Source of the DNA: Candidatus Atribacter fermentans
Lineage (GTDB): Bacteria > Atribacterota > Atribacteria > Atribacterales > Atribacteraceae
Assembly: GCA_012517485.1 (NCBI GenBank)
Contig: JAAYUT010000061.1
Location: 1-13,021 of the forward strand
Length of the DNA stretch: 13,021 bases
Direction: 5' to 3'
Shown: positions 1 to 6,156 of the stretch, in pieces
How positions within the stretch are numbered: position 1 is the first letter of the stretch
How the letters are laid out: the number at the start of each line of letters is the position of its first letter
Notes under the pieces: model-generated
The model's database searches: none
The model's input: the letters and a program-made list of their open reading frames with translations, nothing else
Told to the model about the DNA's origin: nothing
Made by a program: the position numbers and the translations under genes

Positions 1-114
1 TGCCATGGCATGCTGAATCTTGGGTTTTCATCCTCAACTGGTGCTGTAAAAGCAGCATGAGGGTCTATCATGAAAAGTATGGAAAGGGTTAAAAACGATG
101 AAAAAAAAGGTAAA

Positions 115-203
115 GGCACCCTCCCCGCCGTAAAACGGCACCCCTCCAATGAGGGGAATTGTTCAATAATATATTCTCCCATTGAGGGAGGTTAGGGGGT
201 GTG
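115..203. repeat. Compound palindromic intergenic element
   Basis: Three small hairpins lie in a row: GCCGT/ACGGC (127-131 with 135-139), CCCCTC/GAGGGG (141-146 with 151-156) and CTCCC/GGGAG (176-180 with 186-190). The outer ends are also loosely complementary, with CACCCTCCCC near 118 against a run of G followed by TGTG near 195-203. The 13 bases GAGGGGAATTGTT at 151-163 recur as an exact reverse complement at 604-616, which marks the element as part of a repeat family. This resembles a non-coding REP- or MITE-like sequence; no transposase is nearby. Confidence 0.6.
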
Positions 204-284
204 CTTTTCATCAGTCTTCCTGAACCCTCGATTTTTGAAGCCGTGAGGATCTCATTTTTTTTATTTTTCAAAAATATTTTAAAG

Positions 285-416
285 GATGAGATTGCCACGT
301 CACTTCATTCCTTGCAATGACGGACAGGTGGATGAGATTGCCACGTCACTTCGTTCCTCGCAATGACGGACAGGTGGATGAGATTGCCACGTCACTTCGT
401 TCCTCGCAATGACGGA
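285..416. repeat. 46-bp tandem repeat, 2.9 copies
   Basis: Units start at 285, 331 and 377. The first two are 46 bp and the last stops after 40 bp. Units 2 and 3 are identical over the shared length; unit 1 differs from unit 2 at two positions. Each unit holds two overlapping inverted pairs, ATTGC/GCAAT and CGTCA/TGACG. Read on the minus strand, the unit resembles a family of intergenic repeats found in many unrelated bacteria (CGTCATTGCGAGG-like followed by GGCAATCTC). That resemblance is from memory and was not searched. Confidence 0.85.
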
Positions 417-589
417 ATTATATTGGGCTTGATAAATCAAGCCCCAACAAGAGATATCAAAATGCCATCATCCCGAACCTCTTCTTTTTCATTTTTCCCC
501 CCTTTCCCCCTCTCCCCCTCGGTCTCTTTTGTACCCGATTCATGGAGCGACAATCACGAGCATGTCGAGTTTGATTTTTCATCCTCAAT

Positions 590-615
590 AGGGGAATGAA
601 TACAACAATTCCCCT
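590..615. repeat. Hairpin-forming inverted repeat
   Basis: AGGGGAAT (590-597) and ATTCCCCT (608-615) form a perfect 8-bp stem with a 10-base loop, followed directly by CTGGGG, which could compete for pairing. There is no T-run after it, so it is not a standard intrinsic terminator on the plus strand. Its right arm is the reverse complement of part of the 115-203 element, so it is probably a partial copy of that family. Confidence 0.6.
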
Positions 616-679
616 CTGGGGCGAGCATATGGGTTGATTCATTTTATCTCTTTAGAACGATTATTTTCAAAATAAACAC

Positions 680-708
680 TTGTAAAATAGGGAAATGGTG
701 AATATAAT
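680..708 (+). promoter_or_regulatory. Vegetative promoter of the tRNA-Met gene
   Basis: A -35 box TTGTAA (680-685), a 17-base spacer and a perfect -10 box TATAAT (703-708) lie just before the tRNA. Transcription would start about 715, only a few bases upstream of the mature 5' end at 719. No terminator is visible between the tRNA and tilS, so this promoter probably drives a tRNA-tilS-hpt transcript. Confidence 0.85.
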
Positions 709-718
709 AGGTACTGCT

Positions 719-795
719 GGCGGTGTAGCTCAGTTGGCAAGAGCATCCGGCTCATACCCGGAGCGTCAGGGGTTCGAATCCCTTCACCGCCACCA
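719..795 (+). tRNA. tRNA-Met (anticodon CAT), elongator type
   Basis: A full cloverleaf can be drawn. The acceptor stem is GGCGGTG (719-725) with CACCGCC (785-791). The D stem is GCTC/GAGC. The anticodon stem is TCCGG/CCGGA with loop CTCATAC, placing CAT at 753-755. The T arm loop is TTCGAAT (773-779), and ACCA is encoded at 792-795. The 1-72 pair is G:C and the anticodon stem lacks three G:C pairs next to the loop, which argues against initiator tRNA. Pairs 4-69 and 5-68 are G:C, not the C:G pairs that E. coli TilS requires in tRNA-Ile2, so elongator methionine is the best reading. In B. subtilis a tRNA-Met also lies upstream of the tilS-hpt-ftsH block. It probably shares a transcript with tilS 39 bases downstream. 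Confidence 0.93.
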
Positions 796-834
796 GCTTC
801 CTCAACGTCAATCCTATCAGGAGCCCTCGCTGGT

Positions 835-2214
835 ATGAAAAAGTATCCTTGTTTGATAAAATCCGTTTCCCGGCTCATTCAAGAGCAGGAATTAATTGTT
901 CCGGGAGACCGAGTTCTGGTTGCCTTTTCTGGCGGTCCCGATTCTACTGCCTTATCTGATATTCTTAAGCAGCTTCGTGAAGAAATCAATTTTCAGTTAG
1001 CCCTTTTTCATTTAAACCATGGTTTGCGAGGTCAGGAAGCACTCCGTGATCAAAATTTCTGTATTGAGTGGGCGAAAAAAAATAATATCGAGATATTTGT
1101 TGAGAAGGTCGATGTAAAAGTATATAAAAAGGAGCAATCAATCTCTTTAGAAGAAGCCGCTCGAAAGATTCGATATCAAAAATTAAAAGAAGTTGCCGAC
1201 CTCTGGAAAGCTGATAAAATTGCTCTTGGCCATCATCGTAATGACCAAGTTGAAACCATCTTGATGAATATCATCCGAGGAACTGGAATCCATGGCCTCA
1301 GAGGTATGCCCTTTCGAAATGAGAAATTTATTCGTCCTCTTTTAAAGACAACGCTCGATGAAATTCACCAATATCTTGATGAGAGACACTTAACATATGT
1401 TGTTGATTCAACAAATCTTGATCAATCATTTTTAAGAAATCGAATTCGTCTTGAATTAATTCCTTTATTAAAAAAAGATTTCAATATCAAAATTGAGGAA
1501 GTCATTTTTCGTTTGGGATTAAACCTTCAGGAATCTTTATCCAATTTCCAGGATGAGGAATGGCCAATTGAAAAGATTGGTCAACTGTATCGTTTACCAA
1601 TAAATAGGTTAATAGAAATTTCTGACTTTAAAAAAAGACAAGGTCTTATTGCTTTCATCAAACAGGTGAAAGGAGATATCTACCATATAACCAGGGCTCA
1701 TTATAAAGCGATAGAATATATCGTAAAAAAAGGAAAAGGTCAAACCATGCTTCCGGAAAAGATTTCTTTTTGGATAGATAATGGTTTTATCTATGCCCGC
1801 CGAGGTCAATTATTATTAGGAAATATTCCCGCCTGGTCTTATGTTCTGGAAGCGCCTGGTCGTAATATACTTAAAGATATTGGATTAGTAATCGAATCTT
1901 TTCTAAAGGATACTCAAGTCCATTCTAATTTGAAAACGTTGTGGTGTGAAATAGACTTAGATAAGTGTGAATTTCCATTATTATTAAGGAATTTTATTGA
2001 TGGAGATCGAGTAGTAATCAATGGAAAAGAAAAGAAACTAAAAACAACTTTTCAGTTGCAAGGGATTCCTGAAAACTGGAGAAAAAGGGTCCCAATTTTA
2101 TGTGATCAAAAAAAGATTCTTTGGGTACCAGGTGTTTTACTTGACGAAAGGGCTCAAGTTCAGGAAAATAGCAGAAGCATTCTTATTGTCACGATGAGGG
2201 CATATAAGAGGTGA
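835..2214 (+). CDS. tilS: tRNA(Ile)-lysidine synthase TilS
   Basis: TilS attaches lysine to C34 of tRNA-Ile(CAU), using ATP, so that the tRNA reads AUA and is charged with isoleucine; it acts in the cytoplasm and is normally essential. The PP-loop SGGPDS is at residues 32-37, followed by FHLNHGLRG (58-66), GHHRNDQVET (132-141) and RNRIRLELIP (201-210), all hallmark segments of the N-terminal N-type ATPase. The last 85 or so residues carry the typical TilS C-terminal domain (FIDGDRVV, WVPGVLLDERA). At 459 residues it has the full length of the long TilS form. The ATG at 835 has AGGAG at 819-823, 11 bases upstream, which is rather far. It is followed by hpt after 4 bases, a common tilS-hpt-ftsH order. 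Confidence 0.96.
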   Translation: MKKYPCLIKSVSRLIQEQELIVPGDRVLVAFSGGPDSTALSDILKQLREEINFQLALFHLNHGLRGQEALRDQNFCIEWAKKNNIEIFVEKVDVKVYKKEQSISLEEAARKIRYQKLKEVADLWKADKIALGHHRNDQVETILMNIIRGTGIHGLRGMPFRNEKFIRPLLKTTLDEIHQYLDERHLTYVVDSTNLDQSFLRNRIRLELIPLLKKDFNIKIEEVIFRLGLNLQESLSNFQDEEWPIEKIGQLYRLPINRLIEISDFKKRQGLIAFIKQVKGDIYHITRAHYKAIEYIVKKGKGQTMLPEKISFWIDNGFIYARRGQLLLGNIPAWSYVLEAPGRNILKDIGLVIESFLKDTQVHSNLKTLWCEIDLDKCEFPLLLRNFIDGDRVVINGKEKKLKTTFQLQGIPENWRKRVPILCDQKKILWVPGVLLDERAQVQENSRSILIVTMRAYKR

Positions 2215-2218
2215 AAAA

Positions 2219-2764
2219 ATGGATGATTTTATCGATAAAATTTTAATTTCTCAAGAAGAAATTGAGGCTCGAGTAAAAGAATTAGCTCAACAAATAAGCA
2301 GGGATTATGCCGGTAAAGAGATCCGTGCCGTCGGAATACTTCGCGGAGCTTTCATTTTCATGTCAGATTTGATCCGGAATATTTCAGTTCCTTTAAGTGT
2401 TGACTTTATGTCTATATCGAGTTATGGAAATAACTGTGAATCGGGTGGAGTAATCAGGATTTTAAAAGACCTGGATAAACCAATTCATAATAAACATGTT
2501 CTCATTATTGAAGATATTGTTGATACCGGTCTCACCTTGCAGCATCTAAAGGAGGTTCTCACCATAAGAGAACCAGCGAGCTTGAAAGTATGTGCATTAC
2601 TTGACAAACAAGAAAGAAGAATAATCAAGAATTTAGAGGTTGAATATACCGGTTTTGTGATTCCTGACCAATTTGTGGTTGGGTATGGTTTGGATTATGC
2701 TGAAAAATATCGGAATTATCCTTTTATTTTCGTCTTAAAGCCAAAATATTATCAAATGGTTTGA
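2219..2764 (+). CDS. hpt: Hypoxanthine phosphoribosyltransferase
   Basis: This enzyme salvages purines by joining hypoxanthine or guanine to PRPP, giving IMP or GMP in the cytoplasm. The PRPP-binding signature VLIIEDIVDTGLTL is at residues 94-107, with the acidic pair E98-D99. Other expected segments are LRGAFIF (41-47), the flexible-loop SYG (68-70), LLDKQERR (127-134) and FVVGYGLDYAEKYRN (152-166). The length of 181 residues is normal. The ribosome site AGAGGTGA overlaps the TGA stop of tilS, so translation of the two genes is probably coupled. TilS-Hpt-FtsH adjacency is widespread in Firmicutes and their relatives. Substrate preference (hypoxanthine versus guanine) cannot be read from the sequence. 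Confidence 0.96.
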   Translation: MDDFIDKILISQEEIEARVKELAQQISRDYAGKEIRAVGILRGAFIFMSDLIRNISVPLSVDFMSISSYGNNCESGGVIRILKDLDKPIHNKHVLIIEDIVDTGLTLQHLKEVLTIREPASLKVCALLDKQERRIIKNLEVEYTGFVIPDQFVVGYGLDYAEKYRNYPFIFVLKPKYYQMV

Positions 2765-3041
2765 TGTGCTACAATTATTTTAAATTCATTTTTTTTGAGG
2801 GTAAGTATTTCTGCTCTATTTATGGCATGAGATTTGGATGAAAATACTTACTCAAGAATAATACTCCTCCCTTTAACAATGGGGGACGAAGGGAGATTTA
2901 AAAAACTGGAAAAATCGAATCCCTTTCAATTCCCTTTGTCCATTGGGAGAAGTCAATATAACGGGAATAGAGTTGAAATTGTATTTTCATGATAGATCAA
3001 ATTTCTTGAAAAAATTTTAAGAAAATAGTAAAAGGAGAATA
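2765..3041. other. Gap between hpt and ftsH with inverted repeats
   Basis: No gene is seen. An inverted repeat GTAAGTATTT (2801-2810) / AAATACTTAC (2842-2851) has a 31-base loop and no T-run after it. It is followed by a palindromic element at about 2864-2950. I could not find a promoter with two good boxes, so whether ftsH has its own promoter or is read through from hpt is open. Confidence 0.6.
2864..2951. repeat. MITE-like palindromic element
   Basis: CTCCCTT (2867-2873) pairs with AAGGGAG (2889-2895). The right part, TCCCTTTGTCCATTGGGA (2931-2948), is a shortened opposite-orientation copy of the left part (CTCCCTTCGTCCCCCATTG on the minus strand). The whole can therefore fold on itself. 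Small C/G-rich inverted elements of this kind in an AT-rich background look like those near the left edge of the window. No coding capacity is visible. Confidence 0.5.
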
Positions 3042-3089
3042 ATGATTATGTTTCTTTATCGGAATATTCAGAGGAGGATGAATAAATAA
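3042..3089 (+). CDS. Possible 15-residue leader peptide before ftsH
   Basis: An ATG at 3042 follows AAAGGAG (3031-3037) after 4 bases, or an ATG at 3048 follows it after 10. The frame reads MIMFLYRNIQRRMNK and ends at TAA 3087-3089, with no base between it and the GTG of ftsH. The ribosome site of ftsH (GAGGAGG, 3071-3077) lies inside this reading frame. That layout would let leader translation control or feed ftsH translation. The peptide resembles nothing I know, and a chance short ORF is possible. Confidence 0.45.
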   Translation: MIMFLYRNIQRRMNK

Positions 3090-5012
3090 GTGAAACTGAA
3101 TAATACCCCTGGCGGGAAATTTTACAGAAACATGGGATTTTATCTCTTGTTTCTTATCATTGTAGTTTCATTAATAACCTCCTTCATGCAACAGGAAATA
3201 CCGCCCCAAGCTTTTACCTATACCGAATTTATTAATTTGGTTAAGGGCAATGAGGTTGAAAGCGTCACTATTATAGATAAAAATATATTAGGTCGTCTTA
3301 AAAATGGGACGAACTTTACGACTTATGCCCCTGAAGACCCTCAATTGATTGAAATCTTACGGAATCAAAATGTGAATATTGATGCCAAGCCGCCCACAGA
3401 ACCATCGTGGTGGTCAAGGATACTTGGGTCACTGTTGCCAACAGCTTTACTGATCATAGTTTGGATTTTTTTATTACAACAATTCCAAGGTGGTGGAAGT
3501 AAAGTCACATCATTTTCTAAGAGCCATGCTCGAATGGTAGATGCCGAAAAAGTGAAAGTTACCTTTGACGATGTTGCAGGAATTGAAGAAGTAAAAGAAG
3601 AACTCAGGGAAGTGGTTGATTTCCTAAAAAATCCAAGAAAATTTCAGAAATTAGGAGCTCGAATACCCCGTGGTGTGCTATTATACGGACCACCAGGTAC
3701 AGGAAAAACTCTTTTAGCAAAGGCAGTAGCTGGTGAAGCTGGGGTTCCTTTTTTTAGTATTAGTGGTTCTGATTTTGTGGAAATGTTTGTAGGTGTAGGA
3801 GCAGCCCGGGTACGTGATTTGTTTGGAAATGCCAAACGGAATGCTCCTTGTATCGTTTTTGTTGACGAATTGGATGCGGTAGGACGACATCGGGGTGCTG
3901 GTTTAGGAGGAGGACATGATGAAAGAGAACAAACATTGAATCAGCTTTTGGTTGAAATGGACGGGTTTGATCCAAACCAGGGTGTCATATTGATTGCTGC
4001 TACCAACCGACCTGATATTCTCGACCCAGCTCTCCTTAGACCAGGTCGTTTCGACAGGAGGATTGCTGTCCCAAGGCCCGATGTTTCTGGAAGAGAAGCG
4101 ATCCTCAAGGTGCATTCCAAAGGAAAACCATTAGGAAAGGATATCGATCTCAAAATTTTGGCGCGAAGAACTCCGGGATTCGTGGGAGCTGACCTTGCTA
4201 ATATGATGAATGAGGCAGCATTACTCGCAGCCCGAAAAGGAAAAGATGTTATTGAAATGTCGGATATGGAAGAATCCATTGATAAAGTCATTGCCGGACC
4301 AGAAAGGAAAAATGTCATTATCAGTGAAAAGGAAAAAAGAGTTGTGGCTTATCATGAAGCTGGACATGCTTTAGTAGCGAAACTACTTCCAAATACTGAT
4401 CCCGTGCATAAAATATCAATAATTCCTCGTGGTGGTGCAGCTCTGGGGTACACTTTACAACTCCCTACTGAAGATCGATATCTTATCAGCAAACAAGAAT
4501 TATTGACTCGTTTAGCTGTTTTATTGGGTGGGCGAGTGACCGAGGAAATCGTTTTTGAGGATGTAACCACTGGTGCTCATGATGATTTACAAAAAGCCAC
4601 AGAAATAGCTCGAGAGATGGTTTGTGAATACGGTATGAGTGATACCCTGGGACCTTTAACTTTAGGGCGTCGACATAAGGAAGTGTTTTTAGGAAAAGAT
4701 ATTGCCGAAGACCGTAATTATAGTGAAGAAGTTGCCTTTACTATCGATAAAGAAGTAAGAAGCATTATAGACAGCGCTTATGAACAGGCTCGAACATTGA
4801 TTATGGATAATCACGATAAATTAGATAAACTTGCTGCAGTTCTATTGGAAAAAGAAGTTTTAGAAAGAGAAGAAATTGATGCTATCTTAGATATGAATGG
4901 GAAAGAAAATTCTGAAATCCCATTAGGAAAAGATACCAATCAACAAACTGCTGCTGCACAATTATTATCAGATATTCCTTCGGACCAGGAAGGGAGGATT
5001 AATACAAAATGA
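3090..5012 (+). CDS. ftsH: ATP-dependent zinc metalloprotease FtsH
   Basis: FtsH is a membrane-anchored hexameric AAA+ protease that extracts and degrades membrane proteins and some soluble regulators. Helix 1 is at about residues 16-33, an outer domain runs to about 108, and helix 2 is at about 111-131. The AAA module has Walker A GPPGTGKT (200-207), Walker B IVFVDELDA (255-263) and the second region of homology TNRPDILDPALLRPGRFDR (305-323). The zinc site is HEAGH (422-426), with the third ligand probably D499 in GAHDDLQKATEIA. The length of 640 is normal, and the tail after about 600 is acidic and low in complexity, as usual. The start is GTG, 12 bases after GAGGAGG, abutting the stop of a possible leader ORF. 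The stop overlaps the next gene as ATGA. Confidence 0.97.
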   Translation: MKLNNTPGGKFYRNMGFYLLFLIIVVSLITSFMQQEIPPQAFTYTEFINLVKGNEVESVTIIDKNILGRLKNGTNFTTYAPEDPQLIEILRNQNVNIDAKPPTEPSWWSRILGSLLPTALLIIVWIFLLQQFQGGGSKVTSFSKSHARMVDAEKVKVTFDDVAGIEEVKEELREVVDFLKNPRKFQKLGARIPRGVLLYGPPGTGKTLLAKAVAGEAGVPFFSISGSDFVEMFVGVGAARVRDLFGNAKRNAPCIVFVDELDAVGRHRGAGLGGGHDEREQTLNQLLVEMDGFDPNQGVILIAATNRPDILDPALLRPGRFDRRIAVPRPDVSGREAILKVHSKGKPLGKDIDLKILARRTPGFVGADLANMMNEAALLAARKGKDVIEMSDMEESIDKVIAGPERKNVIISEKEKRVVAYHEAGHALVAKLLPNTDPVHKISIIPRGGAALGYTLQLPTEDRYLISKQELLTRLAVLLGGRVTEEIVFEDVTTGAHDDLQKATEIAREMVCEYGMSDTLGPLTLGRRHKEVFLGKDIAEDRNYSEEVAFTIDKEVRSIIDSAYEQARTLIMDNHDKLDKLAAVLLEKEVLEREEIDAILDMNGKENSEIPLGKDTNQQTAAAQLLSDIPSDQEGRINTK

Positions 5013-5422
5013 AGAGTAATACCCTTCGAGTTGGCTTAACCGGGGTTGCTACAGCCATTGTTGGCAAAGAAAATACCGCTGATAAATTTGAAAAAGAAAT
5101 GGTCCCAGCATTTGCCACTCCAATGCTGGTATCGCTCATGGATAATGCTGCATATTATGCAGTCAAGAATCATTTATCCGATGGGTATGAAAGCGTTGGG
5201 ACGAGGATCAGTATTTCCCATATTGCAGCGACACCACCGGGAATGAAAGTCACCGCTCGAGCAACCTTAGTTGAAATTTATAGAAACCGATTAGTTTTCG
5301 AAGCCGAAGCCTTTGATGAAATCGAGAAAATTGGTGAGGGGAAATTAGAACGATTTGTAGTAAAAAGAGACAGTTTTCTAAAGAAACTTGATCAAAAAAC
5401 TCGAATGATATTAAAATCGTAA
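5009..5422 (+). CDS. FlK-like hotdog-fold acyl-CoA thioesterase
   Basis: The 137-residue protein matches the fluoroacetyl-CoA thioesterase (FlK)-like group of hotdog proteins, which hydrolyse small acyl-CoA thioesters. The landmark segment is SVGTRISISHIAATPPGM (62-79), with the FlK catalytic histidine as H71. R115 in GKLERFVV matches the conserved FlK arginine, and ATPMLVSLMDNAA (36-48) is the helix that carries the acidic residue. In Streptomyces FlK that residue is glutamate (E50); here it appears to be D45. The real substrate is unknown and fluoroacetate itself is very unlikely. The start overlaps the ftsH stop by 4 bases (ATGA), so it is translationally coupled to the protease. An unusual acyl-CoA or a toxic acyl by-product would be reasonable substrates. 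Confidence 0.8.
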   Translation: MKSNTLRVGLTGVATAIVGKENTADKFEKEMVPAFATPMLVSLMDNAAYYAVKNHLSDGYESVGTRISISHIAATPPGMKVTARATLVEIYRNRLVFEAEAFDEIEKIGEGKLERFVVKRDSFLKKLDQKTRMILKS

Positions 5423-5475
5423 GATACAAGAAAATGTTTTTAAAAGTAATATTATAAAATGGTGATGATGAGTAA

Positions 5476-6156
5476 ATGCGACAATTTGCAGTATTTGGTT
5501 TGGGGATATTTGGGAAAAACATAGCCTTAGCACTCTATCAACAAGGTTTTATGGTTTTAGCGGTCGATATTGATGAGGCGCCAGTGAGAGATCTGGCAAG
5601 CAAAGTAAGCGAGGTTGTTCAAGCTGATACCACTGATGAAAAGGTTTTAGAGGCATTAGGGATTAGGAATTTCGATGTTGCTATAGTTAGTATTGGAAAT
5701 GATATCCAATCAAGCGTTTTAACTACTTTAGCCTTAAAAGATATGGGAGTACCATTTATCATCGCTCGAGCAATAAATGAAAATCACGGAAAAATTCTGA
5801 GCAAGGTCGGAGCAGATCGAGTCATTTTTCCTGAAAAAGATATGGCTATAAAAGTTGCTAAAACTTTATCATTTCAGAATGCAATTCGAACTGAAGAGCT
5901 TTTTCCAGGTTATAATATTGTTGAATCAAAACTCCCTTCAGTTTTGGCAAACACCACCTTAAGTAAATCACAATTAAGAAATCGTTTTGGAGTTACGATT
6001 TTAGCCATCAAAAGAGAAGATGAATACATAGTTTCTCCGGCTGCCAGTGAAGTATTTAGTAAAAATGATATTATTTATGTCCTTGGAGATGAACAACAAC
6101 TTAAGAAGTTTTTTCGTGAATTAGCATCGGAACGGATTGATAATGGAGGATCTTAA
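5476..6156 (+). CDS. KtrA/TrkA-type potassium channel regulator (RCK protein)
   Basis: This cytoplasmic RCK protein should form a ring that gates a Ktr or Trk potassium transporter. The N-terminal Rossmann domain has GLGIFG (8-13), and D31/D33 at the end of strand 2 for the nucleotide ribose. It also has the KtrA-like segments SIGNDIQSSVLTTLALKDM (72-90) and KVGADRVIFPEKDMAIKVA (110-128). A TrkA-C domain covers about residues 140-219. The length of 226 residues and the overall pattern match B. subtilis KtrA closely. In Firmicutes the C-terminal domain of KtrA binds c-di-AMP; whether that holds here is not visible. No membrane subunit (KtrB/TrkH) lies in the window, so its partner must be elsewhere. 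GGTGATG at 5461 is a modest ribosome site, and the stop overlaps the next ATG (TAATG). Confidence 0.9.
   Translation: MRQFAVFGLGIFGKNIALALYQQGFMVLAVDIDEAPVRDLASKVSEVVQADTTDEKVLEALGIRNFDVAIVSIGNDIQSSVLTTLALKDMGVPFIIARAINENHGKILSKVGADRVIFPEKDMAIKVAKTLSFQNAIRTEELFPGYNIVESKLPSVLANTTLSKSQLRNRFGVTILAIKREDEYIVSPAASEVFSKNDIIYVLGDEQQLKKFFRELASERIDNGGS

Larger units (their letters stand above)
1..718. other. Gene-free region rich in dispersed repeats
   Basis: I see no convincing gene here. Open frames are short and run through repeats. The stretch contains a compound palindromic element (about 115-203), a 46-bp tandem repeat (285-416), a hairpin (590-615) and, at its right end, the tRNA promoter. The 13-mer TTTTCATCCTCAA occurs at 25-37 and 576-588 inside a longer similar context beginning GCATG in both copies, so these are two copies of one short dispersed sequence. 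Frame 1 is open from base 1 to a TGA at 58-60, so a gene tail entering from the left cannot be excluded, but 19 codons are too few to judge. Confidence 0.7.

Noticed and set aside
285..416. Possible CRISPR array
   Set aside because: The units are directly joined with no variable spacers, and no cas gene is present.
363..599. 78-codon open frame over the tandem repeat
   Set aside because: Its first part is repeat sequence (RLPRHFVPRNDG is the usual translation of this repeat), it has no ribosome site and the rest is low-complexity serine and phenylalanine.
639..878. Minus-strand open frame across the tRNA reading GEGIRTPDAPGMSRMLLPTELHRQ
   Set aside because: This is the well-known false protein that arises when a tRNA gene is translated backwards; the tRNA explains the DNA.
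3941..4318. 125-codon minus-strand frame inside ftsH
   Set aside because: It lies wholly inside the conserved AAA domain of ftsH and has no features of its own.
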